Assembly (NCBI GenBank): GCA_938023035.1
Contig: CALIDI010000005.1
Coordinates: forward strand, 54,189 to 118,188
Reading direction: 5' to 3'
Source of the DNA: an uncultured Leptolyngbyaceae cyanobacterium
Lineage (GTDB): Bacteria; Cyanobacteriota; Cyanobacteriia; Leptolyngbyales; Leptolyngbyaceae
DNA length: 64,000 nucleotides
Both the position numbers and the translations under genes were made by a program. A model generated the notes under the pieces. The model saw only the letters and a list, made by a program, of their open reading frames with translations. It was not told where the DNA came from and did not search any database. Every line of letters begins with the position of its first letter. The first letter of the stretch is position 1. Positions 9,287-18,917 of the stretch are shown in pieces.

Positions 9287-9973
9287 ATGACTTTACAAAT
9301 GCCCCAAAAACCTCTGGTTTGGCTCCTTTGGCTAGGTTTGCTCCTCTATAGTTTTCTACTGGCTCCGCCGGATCACCCTGATACCTTCGACCTGATTCGA
9401 CGGCTCTCGGCAGGGCAATTCATGGGCATTAATCCCTTAATTGTGGCTTTGTTTAACCTGATGGGTGTGCTGCCGTTGCTTTACAGTTGTGTGCTTTATG
9501 CTGATGGGCGAGGGCAGCGGGTACGGGCATTTCCTTTCATTTTTCTGTCTTTTTTGATTGGGGCCTTTGGGTTGCTTCCTTACCTGGCTTTACGTCAGGC
9601 AAATCCAACCTTTACAGGGCCTAAGAATTGGGTCATTCGATTGTTTGACTCGCGCTGGCTAGGTTTGCTGATTTTGCTGGGGAGCACGGCATTGCTTAGC
9701 TATGGCATAAGCCAAGGCGATTGGGCTGATTTTTGGCAGCAGTGGCAGACCCGGCGTTTTATCCATGTGATGAGTTTAGATTTTTGTTGTCTCTGCGCCC
9801 TGTTTCCGCTGCTGGTCGGGGATGATCTGGCAAGGCGCAGGGCGCAGGGCGATCGCCGACTTTGGGCGCTGGCATTCATTCCCCTGGTAGGGGCAGCGGC
9901 CTATTTGGTAATGCGTCCACCCATCCAGGCGATCGCTACCTCCGAGTCAGACCCCGCCCCGTTGCCAAGCTAA
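9287..9973 (+). CDS. Multi-pass membrane protein of unknown function
   Basis: A 228-residue integral membrane protein with about six hydrophobic helices, for example WLLWLGLLLYSFLLAPP, IVALFNLMGVLPLLYSC, FPFIFLSFLIGAFGLLPYLAL and the last at AFIPLVGAAAYLVM. The conserved-looking motif LPYLALRQANP lies in the loop after helix three. I believe similar proteins occur in other cyanobacteria and as plastid proteins of plants, but I cannot name the family. It converges with the AI-2E-type gene with only three bases between the two stop codons, leaving no room for a separate terminator. Confidence 0.65.
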   Translation: MTLQMPQKPLVWLLWLGLLLYSFLLAPPDHPDTFDLIRRLSAGQFMGINPLIVALFNLMGVLPLLYSCVLYADGRGQRVRAFPFIFLSFLIGAFGLLPYLALRQANPTFTGPKNWVIRLFDSRWLGLLILLGSTALLSYGISQGDWADFWQQWQTRRFIHVMSLDFCCLCALFPLLVGDDLARRRAQGDRRLWALAFIPLVGAAAYLVMRPPIQAIATSESDPAPLPS

Positions 9974-9976
9974 TGT

Positions 9977-11050
9977 TTAATCTTGGGTCTCAACAGGTTC
10001 GGCCTGGCGAAAGCTGCCAGCCCCTTTCATCTCTTCAATATCAAACAAACTAATGACAGTCCCCATCAGGGGAATCGCCAGAAAAACACCAAACAACCCG
10101 GCAACCTTTGCCCCAACCAGCAATGCCAGAAACATGATCACAGGGTTGATATTAATCGATCCTTGCATCACATAGGGCATTAGCAAATTTTCTTCGACTT
10201 GTTGCAGCACAATGCAACCAACCAACACTTTGAGGCTAAGCCAAACACTTTGAGGCAGCACAATAAGGCTGACTAAACTAATTCCTAAAGTCGCCCCAAT
10301 ACCAGGAATGAGGTCAAAGGCACCCGCGATCGCGGCCAGAATTAGTGCATAGGGAATTTTAAGCACCAGAAAAACAATAAAGGCAGAGGCTCCAAAAAAA
10401 ATAGAAAGCAGTAATCGCCCCCAAAAGAAGCCGAGAAAATTTTGTTGAATAGCGATCGCCAGATCGGCTCTAATTTCTGGAGAAAAGCGATTCAGAAAAA
10501 AATGCCAGAGCCTTTTTCCATCTAACAGCATGAAGTAAGTGATGACCGCAATCACAATGACATCTAACAAATTTGTTAAAAGCTTCTGGAAAGTGGTTAA
10601 ACCAATCCCGATTCCCGATAGAGTTTGACTGCGCAACTGCCCGCCTAAATCAGCCATATTGAGTTGAACATTCCATTGACCAAGAAATCGTTCTAGATCT
10701 TCTAATAGCTGATTAAAAGAATTGAGTAGATCCGGTGCATTTTGAGCAAGTTGCTGTGCCTGGGAGAGCATCGCGACTCCAATAGTGCCCAGCGCCCCTA
10801 AAAATAGGGTTAATGCCAGAGCAAAGATAATTGTTGCAGCCCAGCGAGGAGGTACAAATTGACTCAGCCACCTAGTGGGATAATCGAGCAAAAATGCAAA
10901 AATAGCCGCCAGAGTAAAAATAGTGAAGACTGTTTGAAAATAGCCAAGAAATTGGGCGATCGCCCAACCCAGAGCAAACAACAATAAATATCGGATTAAC
11001 CGGGCATTTTCGAGTTGATTCATCCAATTTTTCTGAGAGGGATATTTCAT
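9977..11050 (-). CDS. AI-2E family (PerM/YdiK-type) transporter
   Basis: A 357-residue polytopic inner-membrane protein of the AI-2E exporter superfamily. The topology is typical: two or three N-terminal helices, a soluble amphipathic middle (about 85-150), then five helices that include the motifs YFMLLDGKRLWHFF, FDLIPGIGATLG and GAKVAGLFGVFLAIP. Family members have been linked to autoinducer-2 export and to Na+/H+ antiport; the substrate here is unknown. The ATG at 11050 has no strong ribosome site. The gene stands alone on its strand. Confidence 0.9.
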   Translation of the reverse strand: MKYPSQKNWMNQLENARLIRYLLLFALGWAIAQFLGYFQTVFTIFTLAAIFAFLLDYPTRWLSQFVPPRWAATIIFALALTLFLGALGTIGVAMLSQAQQLAQNAPDLLNSFNQLLEDLERFLGQWNVQLNMADLGGQLRSQTLSGIGIGLTTFQKLLTNLLDVIVIAVITYFMLLDGKRLWHFFLNRFSPEIRADLAIAIQQNFLGFFWGRLLLSIFFGASAFIVFLVLKIPYALILAAIAGAFDLIPGIGATLGISLVSLIVLPQSVWLSLKVLVGCIVLQQVEENLLMPYVMQGSININPVIMFLALLVGAKVAGLFGVFLAIPLMGTVISLFDIEEMKGAGSFRQAEPVETQD

Positions 11051-11987
11051 TATGCTTACTTTAAACTGATTGAGAATTAGAGCTTTTGGGATGGATTGAA
11101 GAAACCCTGAACCTTTTGGCTTTCTATGTTAACGGCAAGGAAAGTAACATGTGCTACTTTTCTCATTCCCCAAACAATCCAGAAAGTCAGATTTTCTTGA
11201 GCACACGCTTTAGTGATCATCTTAGTGATCATCAAGAATGCGGAAGGCTACACCTTCTGTAAAAGCAATGCAGGCACTCTTTAATAAAGATAGAACTGAG
11301 TGCATGTCATTTTTGCCCTCACCCTTTTCTGGTATGGCAGGCTTGCTCTAATTCCTCTCCCAATTAGGGAGAGGGACTTTGAGACAGCTCAGCCCCCCTT
11401 CTCCTAGGTTGGGAGAAGGGGCTGGGGGATGAGAGCCTGCAAAGGTGACAGGCTCTCGATAGAACTTCGCCATCCATCGGCTAGATTCTCTCAGCTTTGA
11501 GAAAAAATTAGTGGGAGATTCTTGAGTCGTTTCTGTACGTAGCCATCCTAATTGATGGATGAACCATGCATCCGGGGAATTTTGTTTCCATAGATAGATC
11601 TTGCTTATCCTGAGTTTCTGAATAAAATTGGGCGGCTCGATCGCAGAGAAATCAGTATCCTAAATCACAAATTACTAACTCTACATTGGGGCAGAGATAT
11701 TTTCTACATTTTTGTAGATTGAAGGGGGTGTGAAGATTTTTTTCTATGGCTCAAGGGACAAAGAAGTACAGCTTTAAGTAAGGGTTAACAATGGAGCGAA
11801 TTTTACTTTTCTGATTGCTCTACAATACTGCTTCATAAACGTTTTGTAACTCTTATTGCATCTTGTGTGATCTGTATCAAGCAGTGGGTATATTCGCTAT
11901 GGTGGTTCAGGAAAAGAAAGGTTGGGCTTCGTTCCCATCTTCTTTTTTGAATTGTTTCTGCCCTTTTTAATTTGTTTGGGAGGTTCA
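11051..11987. other. Long intergenic region with repeat B
   Basis: A 937-bp gap between divergent genes. It holds repeat B at 11301-11458, a tandem pair of TTAGTGATCATC near 11210-11233, and a perfect inverted repeat TCTACA-tttt-TGTAGA at 11703-11718, which could be an operator or a small hairpin. The 300 bp before the 74-residue gene are AT-rich and probably form its promoter and leader. No protein gene is seen. Confidence 0.5.
11301..11458 (+). repeat. Dispersed repeat B, copy 1 (double hairpin type)
   Basis: It has two hairpin arms, CTCTCCCAATTAGGGAGAG and CCTTCTCCTA-GGTTGGGAGAAGG, enclosed by GCCCTCACCC and GGGGGATGAGAGCC. The outer parts match 47819-47908 in reverse orientation. Repeats of this style are common between genes in filamentous cyanobacteria. 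Confidence 0.75.
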
Positions 11988-12212
11988 ATGACTCCTCGAA
12001 TGCTACGCCAACTGTGGTCTTTGATTGAAACGACGCAAGCCAATATTTTGCTTGAGTTAGATGATGTTAGCTTGGTGCAATGGCTTCTGCGGCAGTTTCG
12101 GGATGAGCGATCGCTGGATTCTGACGAAACCAATGTCTTGAGCGACTACATTTATCAGCGCTTACCACTGATTCGAACCCTGGCAGAACACCGCCCTGTT
12201 CCTATGCGGTAG
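11988..12212 (+). CDS. Small conserved cyanobacterial protein, 74 residues
   Basis: A 74-residue soluble, mostly helical protein starting MTPRMLRQLWSLIE. I chose ATG at 11988 because a strong GGGAGG ribosome site lies four bases upstream; the open frame extends 66 bases further back but only into hydrophobic nonsense. The motifs LLELDDVSLVQWLL and ETNVLSDYIYQRLPLIR look conserved, and I recall similar small proteins in many cyanobacteria, with no known function. It stands alone, with a long leader upstream and hisA converging downstream. Confidence 0.75.
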   Translation: MTPRMLRQLWSLIETTQANILLELDDVSLVQWLLRQFRDERSLDSDETNVLSDYIYQRLPLIRTLAEHRPVPMR

Positions 12213-12420
12213 ATAATGGCCATGAGACTAGATTAGACTTCAATAAGACATTGACGATGACAGGGAAGCTTGAACCCTATAGGGTGAGGACATTTCTACT
12301 GCATTATCGATGTTTGATTAAGCCAGTTTTAATCGGGCGCAAACCCTGCAAAACTAACCCAAATTGTCCCTAAGATTGGCCTTAAGAGTTGAGGAAGTGC
12401 CCACTTCTACTGAGCTTAGC

Positions 12421-12512
12421 GCTTATTTAGCGCTTATGTTTTGGCAAGAAACTGTTGACTGGTCGCAGGCCCTCACAATTTAACCTTAATCCAGATTCCG
12501 GTGTTCAATTAT
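12421..12512 (+). repeat. Dispersed repeat C, copy 1
   Basis: It carries the core TTGACTGGTCGCAGGCCCTCA followed by TTTAACCTTAAT, matching 23262-23340 and, less well, 32755-32815, all in the same orientation. It lies just beyond the 3' end of hisA. Confidence 0.55.
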
Positions 12513-12537
12513 CCGTCAAATCTCATTGGATAAACGA

Positions 12538-13311
12538 CTAGGCGAGAGCCGAGGAACCAAAGTCAGGGGGGATATCCTGCCAGCGCCCCTTTCCTACAGC
12601 TCTTAGGGCTTCTTTAAGGGAAATGTCGCCGGTATAGAGTGCTCGTCCGACGATGGCACCGACCACACCCAGCGGCTCTAGGGCTAGTAGGCTGAGGAGA
12701 TCGGTGACGGAACTGACTCCCCCCGAGGCAATCACTGGAATGTCGAGGTGGGTGGCGAGCGATCGCAAAGCCTCTAGGTTAGGGCCTGCAAGGGTACCAT
12801 CCCGCTGAATATCGGTGTAGATGATGGCCGCTGCACCGTGTTCTGCTATTTGCTGGGCAAGAGCCGTTGCTTCTACTTCCGAAGTTTCCAGCCAGCCCCG
12901 AGTGGCAACTTTTCCCTGGCGGGCATCAATCCCAACCACAATCTGCTGGGGGAATTCTTGACAAAGCTGTTGCACTAGGTTGGGTTGCTCCACGGCAATG
13001 GTGCCTAAAATCACGCGCTGCACCCCAGCAGCTAGCAGTTGCACAACCCGGTCGCGATCGCGGAGACCACCCCCCACTTGCACCGGTATATCGACGGAGC
13101 GGGCGATCGCCTCAATTACTGCCAGGTTAACGGGCTGGCCCGTTTTCGCCCCATCTAGATCAACCACGTGCAGGCGAGTTGCCCCCTCTGCGGCCCAGTG
13201 GCGGGCGACCGCCACTGGATTTTCGTCAAAGGTTTGAGCCTGCTTATAGTCGCCCTGGTAGAGTCGTACACAACGACCTTCCAATAAATCAATGGCGGGA
13301 ATCACTTCCAT
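12538..13311 (-). CDS. hisA: ProFAR isomerase HisA
   Basis: A 257-residue TIM-barrel enzyme of histidine synthesis; it isomerises the ribose of ProFAR to PRFAR. The first strand [20 protein letters not shown] carries catalytic Asp8, and the second catalytic Asp is in [14 protein letters not shown] (about residue 130). Phosphate-binding loops VQVGGGLRD and VIASGGVSS are intact. The length is standard. It is not in a his operon here: hisD lies 48 kb away on the other strand, as is normal in cyanobacteria, where his genes are scattered. Confidence 0.97.
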   Translation of the reverse strand: MEVIPAIDLLEGRCVRLYQGDYKQAQTFDENPVAVARHWAAEGATRLHVVDLDGAKTGQPVNLAVIEAIARSVDIPVQVGGGLRDRDRVVQLLAAGVQRVILGTIAVEQPNLVQQLCQEFPQQIVVGIDARQGKVATRGWLETSEVEATALAQQIAEHGAAAIIYTDIQRDGTLAGPNLEALRSLATHLDIPVIASGGVSSVTDLLSLLALEPLGVVGAIVGRALYTGDISLKEALRAVGKGRWQDIPPDFGSSALA

Positions 13312-13549
13312 AAATTCACTTTTCTCTGATTACACCGATTGCGATCGCGAACTTCTGGAACTCCTCTCTGGTAAGGGTTGGGTCATTCACAATTGTAAGT
13401 CTTCCACCCAGAATCGGCTGATAGCTTTGGTCAGAAAACTTCCAATCTTCAAAGTGGCTGAGCAGAAGAGAAGTGGCAGAGGGCTGATTCATAGGAAGAG
13501 TGGAGTGGGTTCAACTTGACTCAATACATACTGATTGCAGCAGTTGGCT

Positions 13550-15070
13550 TCAGTTTGCACCTAACCGCTTGACCAGGTGGTCGCCTACCCGCAGGGCGTT
13601 AGCCATCACCGTCAGGGCAGGGCCTACACTGCCGCTAGAGGGAAAGAAACTGCTGTCTACCACGTAGAGGTTATCAAGATCGTGGGTGCGACAGTTTAGA
13701 TCGAGGACGGAGGTCGCCGGATCGGTGCCAAAGCGACAGGTGCCGCACTGGTTTGCGACCACCTGCAGGGGTGATTCGCCCCGGGGGTGCATGCCGCTCC
13801 GCTGAAAAATAGAGGAAGGAGCAGCTTTTTCGATCGCCTTCAGTACTTCTATCCAGCGGTAAACCAGGCGATCGTGGGCTTCGACATTATTAGGGTTGTA
13901 ATCCAGGTAAAGCTTTTCTCCCTCAACCCGGACACGATTGTTGGGATCGGGGAGTACCTCCGTCATCGCCCACCAGCCCAAGGAGCGCGTCGCCAGTTGT
14001 TGAATCCCAAAACCGGGCATAAATTTAGAAAATACCGATAGCATCGGGGGCGACTCCGCAAAGATAATATCCTGTAGTAGACCACCTGTGTTTTGGATAT
14101 GGCCCATCGGGTAGGGAAAATCTCCATCCCCCCAATAGAAATCATTGACGTAAACGCTCCGGAGAAACTTACCCGAGTTGGGGGCACTGAGTTGCACCAC
14201 GGCAGTCATTTGCAGTTTCATCAGGTTACGCCCCACTTGGTCGGAGCTGTTCGCTAAGCCGTGGGGATGTTTTTCATTCGCCGATCGCAGCAGCAAAGCC
14301 GCCGAGTTAATGGCACCACAGGCGAGTACCACAAGATCGCCTGAAAACAGATAAGACTCATTACCAATGCAAGCTTCAACGGCCTTTACAATTCGCCCGG
14401 AGGGGTTTGTATGTAGGCAGATGACCTGGGCCTTTGTCTTCAGGGTGACATTGGCAGCCTGGAGCGCCGGTTGAATGCCAAACACCTCAGAATCACCTGT
14501 AGGGTCATCGTCCTGCCGGGTCAATGTCAGCGGAATCGCGGCTGGGTGTAGCCCCTGCTGGGCGATCGCATCGACCACCTCTTGCACCATTGGCTCATGG
14601 GCGACTGCCGGGTAGGGGTAGTCGCGGCTGTGGGCGGGTTCTGTAGGATCCTTGCTGACTTCTCCGTGCACCATGTAAAGCTGTTCAGCTTCGGTGTAAT
14701 AGGGTTCAAATTCGGCATACTTTACGCACCACTCTGGCGAAACGCCCTCCTGGTGATTGACCGCTTCAAAGTCCGGTTCTCGCAAGCGCAGCAAGGCGGC
14801 CCCATAAATCTTAGTATTGCCACCCACCGCATAGTTTGTTTGGGGGGAGAAGGGTTCTCCGTTGATGTCGTACCATTGCTCAGGCGCGTGATACCGCTCC
14901 TTCTTGAAAATATCGACATTGCTGCGATTCTGCTCTTCTAGGGGCATGAAGTCGCCCCGTTCCAAGATTAGGATTTTTTTCCCGGTCGGCGCGAGTTTAT
15001 GTAGCAGCGTGCCCCCACCGGCACCGGTTCCCACAATAATGACATCGTAATGCTGGTCATCAATAATCAT
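13550..15070 (-). CDS. GMC family FAD oxidoreductase
   Basis: A 506-residue flavoprotein of the glucose-methanol-choline family. The FAD loop VGTGAGGG is at residues 13-20, ERGDF follows at the end of strand two, NYAVGGNTKIYGAALLR matches the family's first signature region, and the C-terminal half holds QCGTCRFGTDPATSVLD and the FAD-contacting VVDSSFFPSSGSVGPALTVMANALR. The substrate cannot be told. I chose ATG at 15070 because GAGGAG lies eight bases before it; the frame stays open upstream for 48 codons but that part is basic, low quality sequence. No signal peptide. It follows the oxidase operon on the same strand with a gap of about 440 bp and is probably independent. Confidence 0.88.
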   Translation of the reverse strand: MIIDDQHYDVIIVGTGAGGGTLLHKLAPTGKKILILERGDFMPLEEQNRSNVDIFKKERYHAPEQWYDINGEPFSPQTNYAVGGNTKIYGAALLRLREPDFEAVNHQEGVSPEWCVKYAEFEPYYTEAEQLYMVHGEVSKDPTEPAHSRDYPYPAVAHEPMVQEVVDAIAQQGLHPAAIPLTLTRQDDDPTGDSEVFGIQPALQAANVTLKTKAQVICLHTNPSGRIVKAVEACIGNESYLFSGDLVVLACGAINSAALLLRSANEKHPHGLANSSDQVGRNLMKLQMTAVVQLSAPNSGKFLRSVYVNDFYWGDGDFPYPMGHIQNTGGLLQDIIFAESPPMLSVFSKFMPGFGIQQLATRSLGWWAMTEVLPDPNNRVRVEGEKLYLDYNPNNVEAHDRLVYRWIEVLKAIEKAAPSSIFQRSGMHPRGESPLQVVANQCGTCRFGTDPATSVLDLNCRTHDLDNLYVVDSSFFPSSGSVGPALTVMANALRVGDHLVKRLGAN

Positions 15071-15509
15071 TGGGGTTCTCCTCTGGTAAGCGTTGGGGGC
15101 GATAGGCCGGCAAAAGTCTTTGTCTACCCTTTTCTTTTTACAGGCTGAGGGCCGCTTTGAGTTTGCTTGAAGCCGTTCTTTCTTGTAAAGAAACTTTTTC
15201 CAGTGCCAAGTCACCCACTCCCTACGGCTCTGGCAACTGTATCACAACAGGAATAGACAAGCTCCTTAGACTCTTAGACTTCGCTGGAGGCAGCCCACTG
15301 TTACAAAATGGCGATCGCCCGCTGAATAAAGTCAATCCCCACATCCAAAGAATTTTCTAGAGTGATCTAAATTTGCTCACTTTAGGGTTGCTCATCAATC
15401 CTCAAACATTCAACACAAGCCAATTGAGTAATCGATAGAACGATTGGGGAAATCACGTATGGGCATCCGCCAAGAAATCCGGTGAAACCGAACTCCTGCC
15501 TCCCCCCAA
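15071..15509. other. Gap between oxidase operon and GMC gene
   Basis: About 440 bp without a gene. It holds the end of the oxidase transcript and the promoter of the GMC gene. One HIP1 site is present (near 15310). No clear terminator hairpin was found. Confidence 0.4.
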
Positions 15510-16118
15510 CTACTGCCAAACGTAAATCAAAAGAAACAAAATAATCCAAATCACATCGACAAAATGCCAAAAGAGAGAGGTCGCCTCGACACCAAAAATC
15601 CCCCTCTCATAGTTGCCAGGGATAAACGATCGCAGCAGCATAATCGTCTGCAACAAAATGCCTGTCAACACATGCAATCCATGAAACCCTGTGAGCAGAT
15701 AGAAGGTGCCACCAAACACTCCAGAGGTAAAGCCAAAGGATAACTCTGACCACTCCTTAGCCTGCCCCAGCAAAAAGTAGCTGCCCATGGCCATTGTTAA
15801 TAACCAAAAGGCTCGAAACCCCCAAAGGTTTTCCCGATGCAAAAACCGCTCTGCAAAGTAGATGACAAAACTACTAGAGACGAGCACGATGGTGTTAATT
15901 AGAGGCTCCTTGACGGCCAAGCCGGTTACCCCTTCAGGTAGCCAGTTAGGAGTGGTCGTTTTGTACAGAATGTAGCCACCAAAAAAGCTCAGAAAAATGA
16001 CACTTTCGGATAACAAAAAGACGATAAAGCCTAGCTTGCTATTGGCAGCTTCATCATGAGTATGTTCAGCGGCATGGGTAACCACTACTTCAGTCATTGG
16101 AGTATCAAGAGAAGTCAT
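15510..16118 (-). CDS. ctaE: Terminal oxidase subunit III (ARTO-type)
   Basis: A 202-residue membrane protein of haem-copper oxidase subunit III with five predicted helices. It is the short form without the first two helices of the mitochondrial protein, as usual for cyanobacteria. The family motif around FLLTGFHGLHVLTG and the ending ATSLFWHFVDVIWIILFLLIYVW are intact, and the buried Glu of SELSFG-type segments is present. ATG at 16118 was preferred to the GTG four codons upstream. It is the last gene of the operon, 54 bp after subunit I. Subunits I and II show that the complex is the alternative oxidase. Confidence 0.95.
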   Translation of the reverse strand: MTSLDTPMTEVVVTHAAEHTHDEAANSKLGFIVFLLSESVIFLSFFGGYILYKTTTPNWLPEGVTGLAVKEPLINTIVLVSSSFVIYFAERFLHRENLWGFRAFWLLTMAMGSYFLLGQAKEWSELSFGFTSGVFGGTFYLLTGFHGLHVLTGILLQTIMLLRSFIPGNYERGIFGVEATSLFWHFVDVIWIILFLLIYVWQ

Positions 16119-16172
16119 AGGCTTGAGCACACTAGGGGAAACAGAAAGAAATTAAGACAAATTCCGACATTC

Positions 16173-17852
16173 CTAAATTTCTGTAGCAGCAATAACCTTG
16201 CCATTCTCAACGAGTGGCTCATTCTTGCCATAACCATAGGGTTCTGCCACCACCACCGGAATTTCCTCAAAATTCTCGACGGGAGGGGGTGAAGAAACCA
16301 GCCATTCCAGCCCGATCGCCCGCCAAGGATTATCCGGGGCTTTTTTGCCCTGCACCCAGGATCCCACAATGTTTAGAATGAAGGGCAGGGTAGACATCCC
16401 CAGTAAGAACGCCCCAATACTTGCCAACACATTCCAAAACGCAAACTCAGGATCATAGGAAGCCACCCGGCGGGGCATGCCCATCAGCCCCAGGGGATGC
16501 ATCGGGAAAAAGTTGAGGTTCGCCCCGATCAGGGTGAGCCAGAAATGGAGTTGGCCCAACCCCTCGTTGTACATGCGCCCCGTCATTTTGGGGAACCAGT
16601 GATAAATGGCCGCGTACATGCCCATGGTGGCCGCCCCAAAAATCACATAGTGGAAGTGACCAACCACAAAATAGGTATTGTTCACATGGATATCAATGGG
16701 TACCGAAGCCAGCATAATGCCGGTAATACCCGAAAAGACAAACATTAGCAGCGCTCCTAGGGCAAATAGCATTGGTGTGGTCAGGCGTAACTTGCCGCCC
16801 CACAGAGTAGCAACCCAGGCGAACACTTTGACCCCAGTGGGTACAGCGATAGCCATGGTGGAGAACATAAAGATCATCCGCATCCAGCCGGGAGTTCCAC
16901 TGGCAAACATGTGGTGCACCCAAACAGTACCGCTCAATATCGTGATCACAATCGAAGAAATTGCCACCACCTTGTAGCCAAAGAGCGGCTTGCGGGCAAA
17001 CACCGGGAATATTTCTGAAAAGACCCCAAAAATCGGCAGAATAATCACGTACACCGCCGGGTGGGAATAGAACCAGAAAAAGTGCTGAAAAAGAACGGGG
17101 CTTCCCCCCTTCGCGGGGTCAAAAAAGCTAGTGCCAAAGGTTAAATCCATCAGCAGCATCACCGCTCCAGCAGTTAAGGCCGGCAGGCCATAAAGCTGAA
17201 TGATCTGGGCACTCAAAACAGTCCAGACGTAGGCAGGCATGCGAAAGTAGGTCATGCCCGGTGCCCGCATCATCACAATCGTCGTGACAAAATTCACCGC
17301 CCCCATGATCGAAGACACCCCGGAGACAGCGACCGCCAGCAACCAGAGAAATTGTCCGTTGACCAAGTTGCCAGTGGGATTCTGCAAGCTTACAGGTGGG
17401 TAGGCCCACCAACCAGACTGAGAAGGGCCGCCCGGAACAAAAAAGCTGGCCATTAGCAGAATGCCAACAACAGGAACCATCCAGAAGGCCGCAGCATTCA
17501 AGCGAGGAAAGGCCATATCCCGCGCCCCAATCATCAGAGGCACCAAGTAGTTGGCTAGCCCTACTAGAGAGGGAAACATCCAGAGGAACAACATCACTGT
17601 GCCATGCATGGTGAACATGGCATTGTAGATGGTACGATCCACCAGATCTGCTTCGGGTGTAATCAATTCGCCGCGAATAATCATGGCGAAGAAGCCACCG
17701 ATCAGGAAAAAGATGAAAGAAGTCACCAGATACTGAATTCCAATCACCTTATGATCGGTGCTAAAGCTAAAGAACCGTTTCCAGTTGTCGGGGGCACCGG
17801 GTAAAGGTTGGGGCGTTTTAACCGCGATCGCCTCTACGGGAATATTGGTCAT
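16173..17852 (-). CDS. ctaD: Terminal oxidase subunit I, YS-type (ARTO)
   Basis: A 559-residue, 12-helix haem-copper oxidase subunit I, the O2-reducing proton pump. The haem and CuB ligands are visible: His in TMHGTVMLF, His264 in YSHPAVY, the pair in WVHHMFASG and the two in VGHFHYV. The Glu of the usual HPEVY is replaced (HPAVY) and preceded by Tyr-Ser, the mark of A2-type oxidases in which YS takes over the D-channel role. The K-channel Lys is kept in VPTGVKVFAW. It overlaps subunit II by four bases (ATGA), so the two are translationally coupled. In cyanobacteria this paralogue belongs to the alternative respiratory terminal oxidase. Confidence 0.97.
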   Translation of the reverse strand: MTNIPVEAIAVKTPQPLPGAPDNWKRFFSFSTDHKVIGIQYLVTSFIFFLIGGFFAMIIRGELITPEADLVDRTIYNAMFTMHGTVMLFLWMFPSLVGLANYLVPLMIGARDMAFPRLNAAAFWMVPVVGILLMASFFVPGGPSQSGWWAYPPVSLQNPTGNLVNGQFLWLLAVAVSGVSSIMGAVNFVTTIVMMRAPGMTYFRMPAYVWTVLSAQIIQLYGLPALTAGAVMLLMDLTFGTSFFDPAKGGSPVLFQHFFWFYSHPAVYVIILPIFGVFSEIFPVFARKPLFGYKVVAISSIVITILSGTVWVHHMFASGTPGWMRMIFMFSTMAIAVPTGVKVFAWVATLWGGKLRLTTPMLFALGALLMFVFSGITGIMLASVPIDIHVNNTYFVVGHFHYVIFGAATMGMYAAIYHWFPKMTGRMYNEGLGQLHFWLTLIGANLNFFPMHPLGLMGMPRRVASYDPEFAFWNVLASIGAFLLGMSTLPFILNIVGSWVQGKKAPDNPWRAIGLEWLVSSPPPVENFEEIPVVVAEPYGYGKNEPLVENGKVIAATEI

Positions 17853-18766
17853 GCTCGTCCGTCCTGTGCGGGATAGTTAACAACCGGGGCTGGAGCTGGA
17901 GGCACCGACTTCCAGCCCGCATTAATCCGCTTCTTAGCGGCAAGCTTATACTCGTAATCGGCTCGGTTTGCCGAACTCTGGGGCGGCTGGCTCGCTGCCT
18001 GGGCCAGCCATTGCTGGTACTCCGCCGGAGATTGCACTACTACATCCGTCTGCATCGCGGCAAAGTAAGTGCCACTGTACTGAGAATCCCGCAGACGATA
18101 GATGCCCTCCCGAATCGGGGTGAACTCAAAATCAATCGTTTTGCCAGGGATAATATCTTGCTTCAACCGAAAGGCTGGGATGTAGAACCCGTGGATGACA
18201 TCCTCTGATTGGAGCGCTAACCGTACCCGCCGATCAACGGGCAAGTGTAGCTCAGCACTGGTTACATTCTGCTCAGGGTAGCGAAACTCCCAGGCCCACT
18301 GGCGTGAATGCACTTCAATAGGTTCCACAACCTCCCCGCCCTCGAGGTTAGCCGCATAGGCAGGCTCCATTCCCATGGGGTTATGCAAGTGCACTAGCTC
18401 CATCGGCCCGTGCACCGCCATGCGATCGTAGGTCTGGTAACTGTAGACCGCAATCCACACCACTAACAAAACGGGAATCACCGTCCAAACGACTTCCAGG
18501 GTAACATTCCCTTCAATCGGCGGGCCATCGCTCATGTCATAACGCCCGACCCGATGCACTAGAACCGTGTAGAGAACTGCAACCGTGACACCCAGAAAAA
18601 TGAAGGTGCCCAGGGTTACCAGAAAGCTGAACAAATTATCCACTAGCTTCGATTCTGCCGAAGCCTGGGGTGGCAACCAACTGTAGGACTGTTGCCCCAC
18701 CCAAAAGCTCACCAGCCCCAGGGCGATCGCAACGACAAGCAGCGTAAAAATCGTGCGGAGTTTCAT
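17849..18766 (-). CDS. ctaC: Terminal oxidase subunit II lacking CuA (ARTO)
   Basis: A 305-residue subunit II with two N-terminal membrane helices (about 5-25 and 48-80) and a periplasmic or lumenal cupredoxin domain. The upstream CuA His is kept (DVIHGFYIP), but in the CuA loop the two Cys are Asp227 and Ser231 and the second His is Phe235; only Met238 remains. No CuA centre can form, so electrons are unlikely to come from cytochrome c. This is the known mark of cyanobacterial ARTO, thought to take electrons from quinol. ATG at 18766 (MKLRTIF) was preferred over an upstream start that would add 14 acidic residues. Confidence 0.96.
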   Translation of the reverse strand: MKLRTIFTLLVVAIALGLVSFWVGQQSYSWLPPQASAESKLVDNLFSFLVTLGTFIFLGVTVAVLYTVLVHRVGRYDMSDGPPIEGNVTLEVVWTVIPVLLVVWIAVYSYQTYDRMAVHGPMELVHLHNPMGMEPAYAANLEGGEVVEPIEVHSRQWAWEFRYPEQNVTSAELHLPVDRRVRLALQSEDVIHGFYIPAFRLKQDIIPGKTIDFEFTPIREGIYRLRDSQYSGTYFAAMQTDVVVQSPAEYQQWLAQAASQPPQSSANRADYEYKLAAKKRINAGWKSVPPAPAPVVNYPAQDGRA

Positions 18767-18917
18767 AAACCAAGAAAAATCCAAGGATAGGGAGTCAGAA
18801 TCAACCAAAACATACTGGAAATGGACAAAAGCTGTAGCAAGTGCGACTCAGCCATCCCAGGCAAAGACTTTTTGGGGCAGTGCCAGGGCCAAAATCCTAC
18901 CAGCGGGGCAGCGCTAC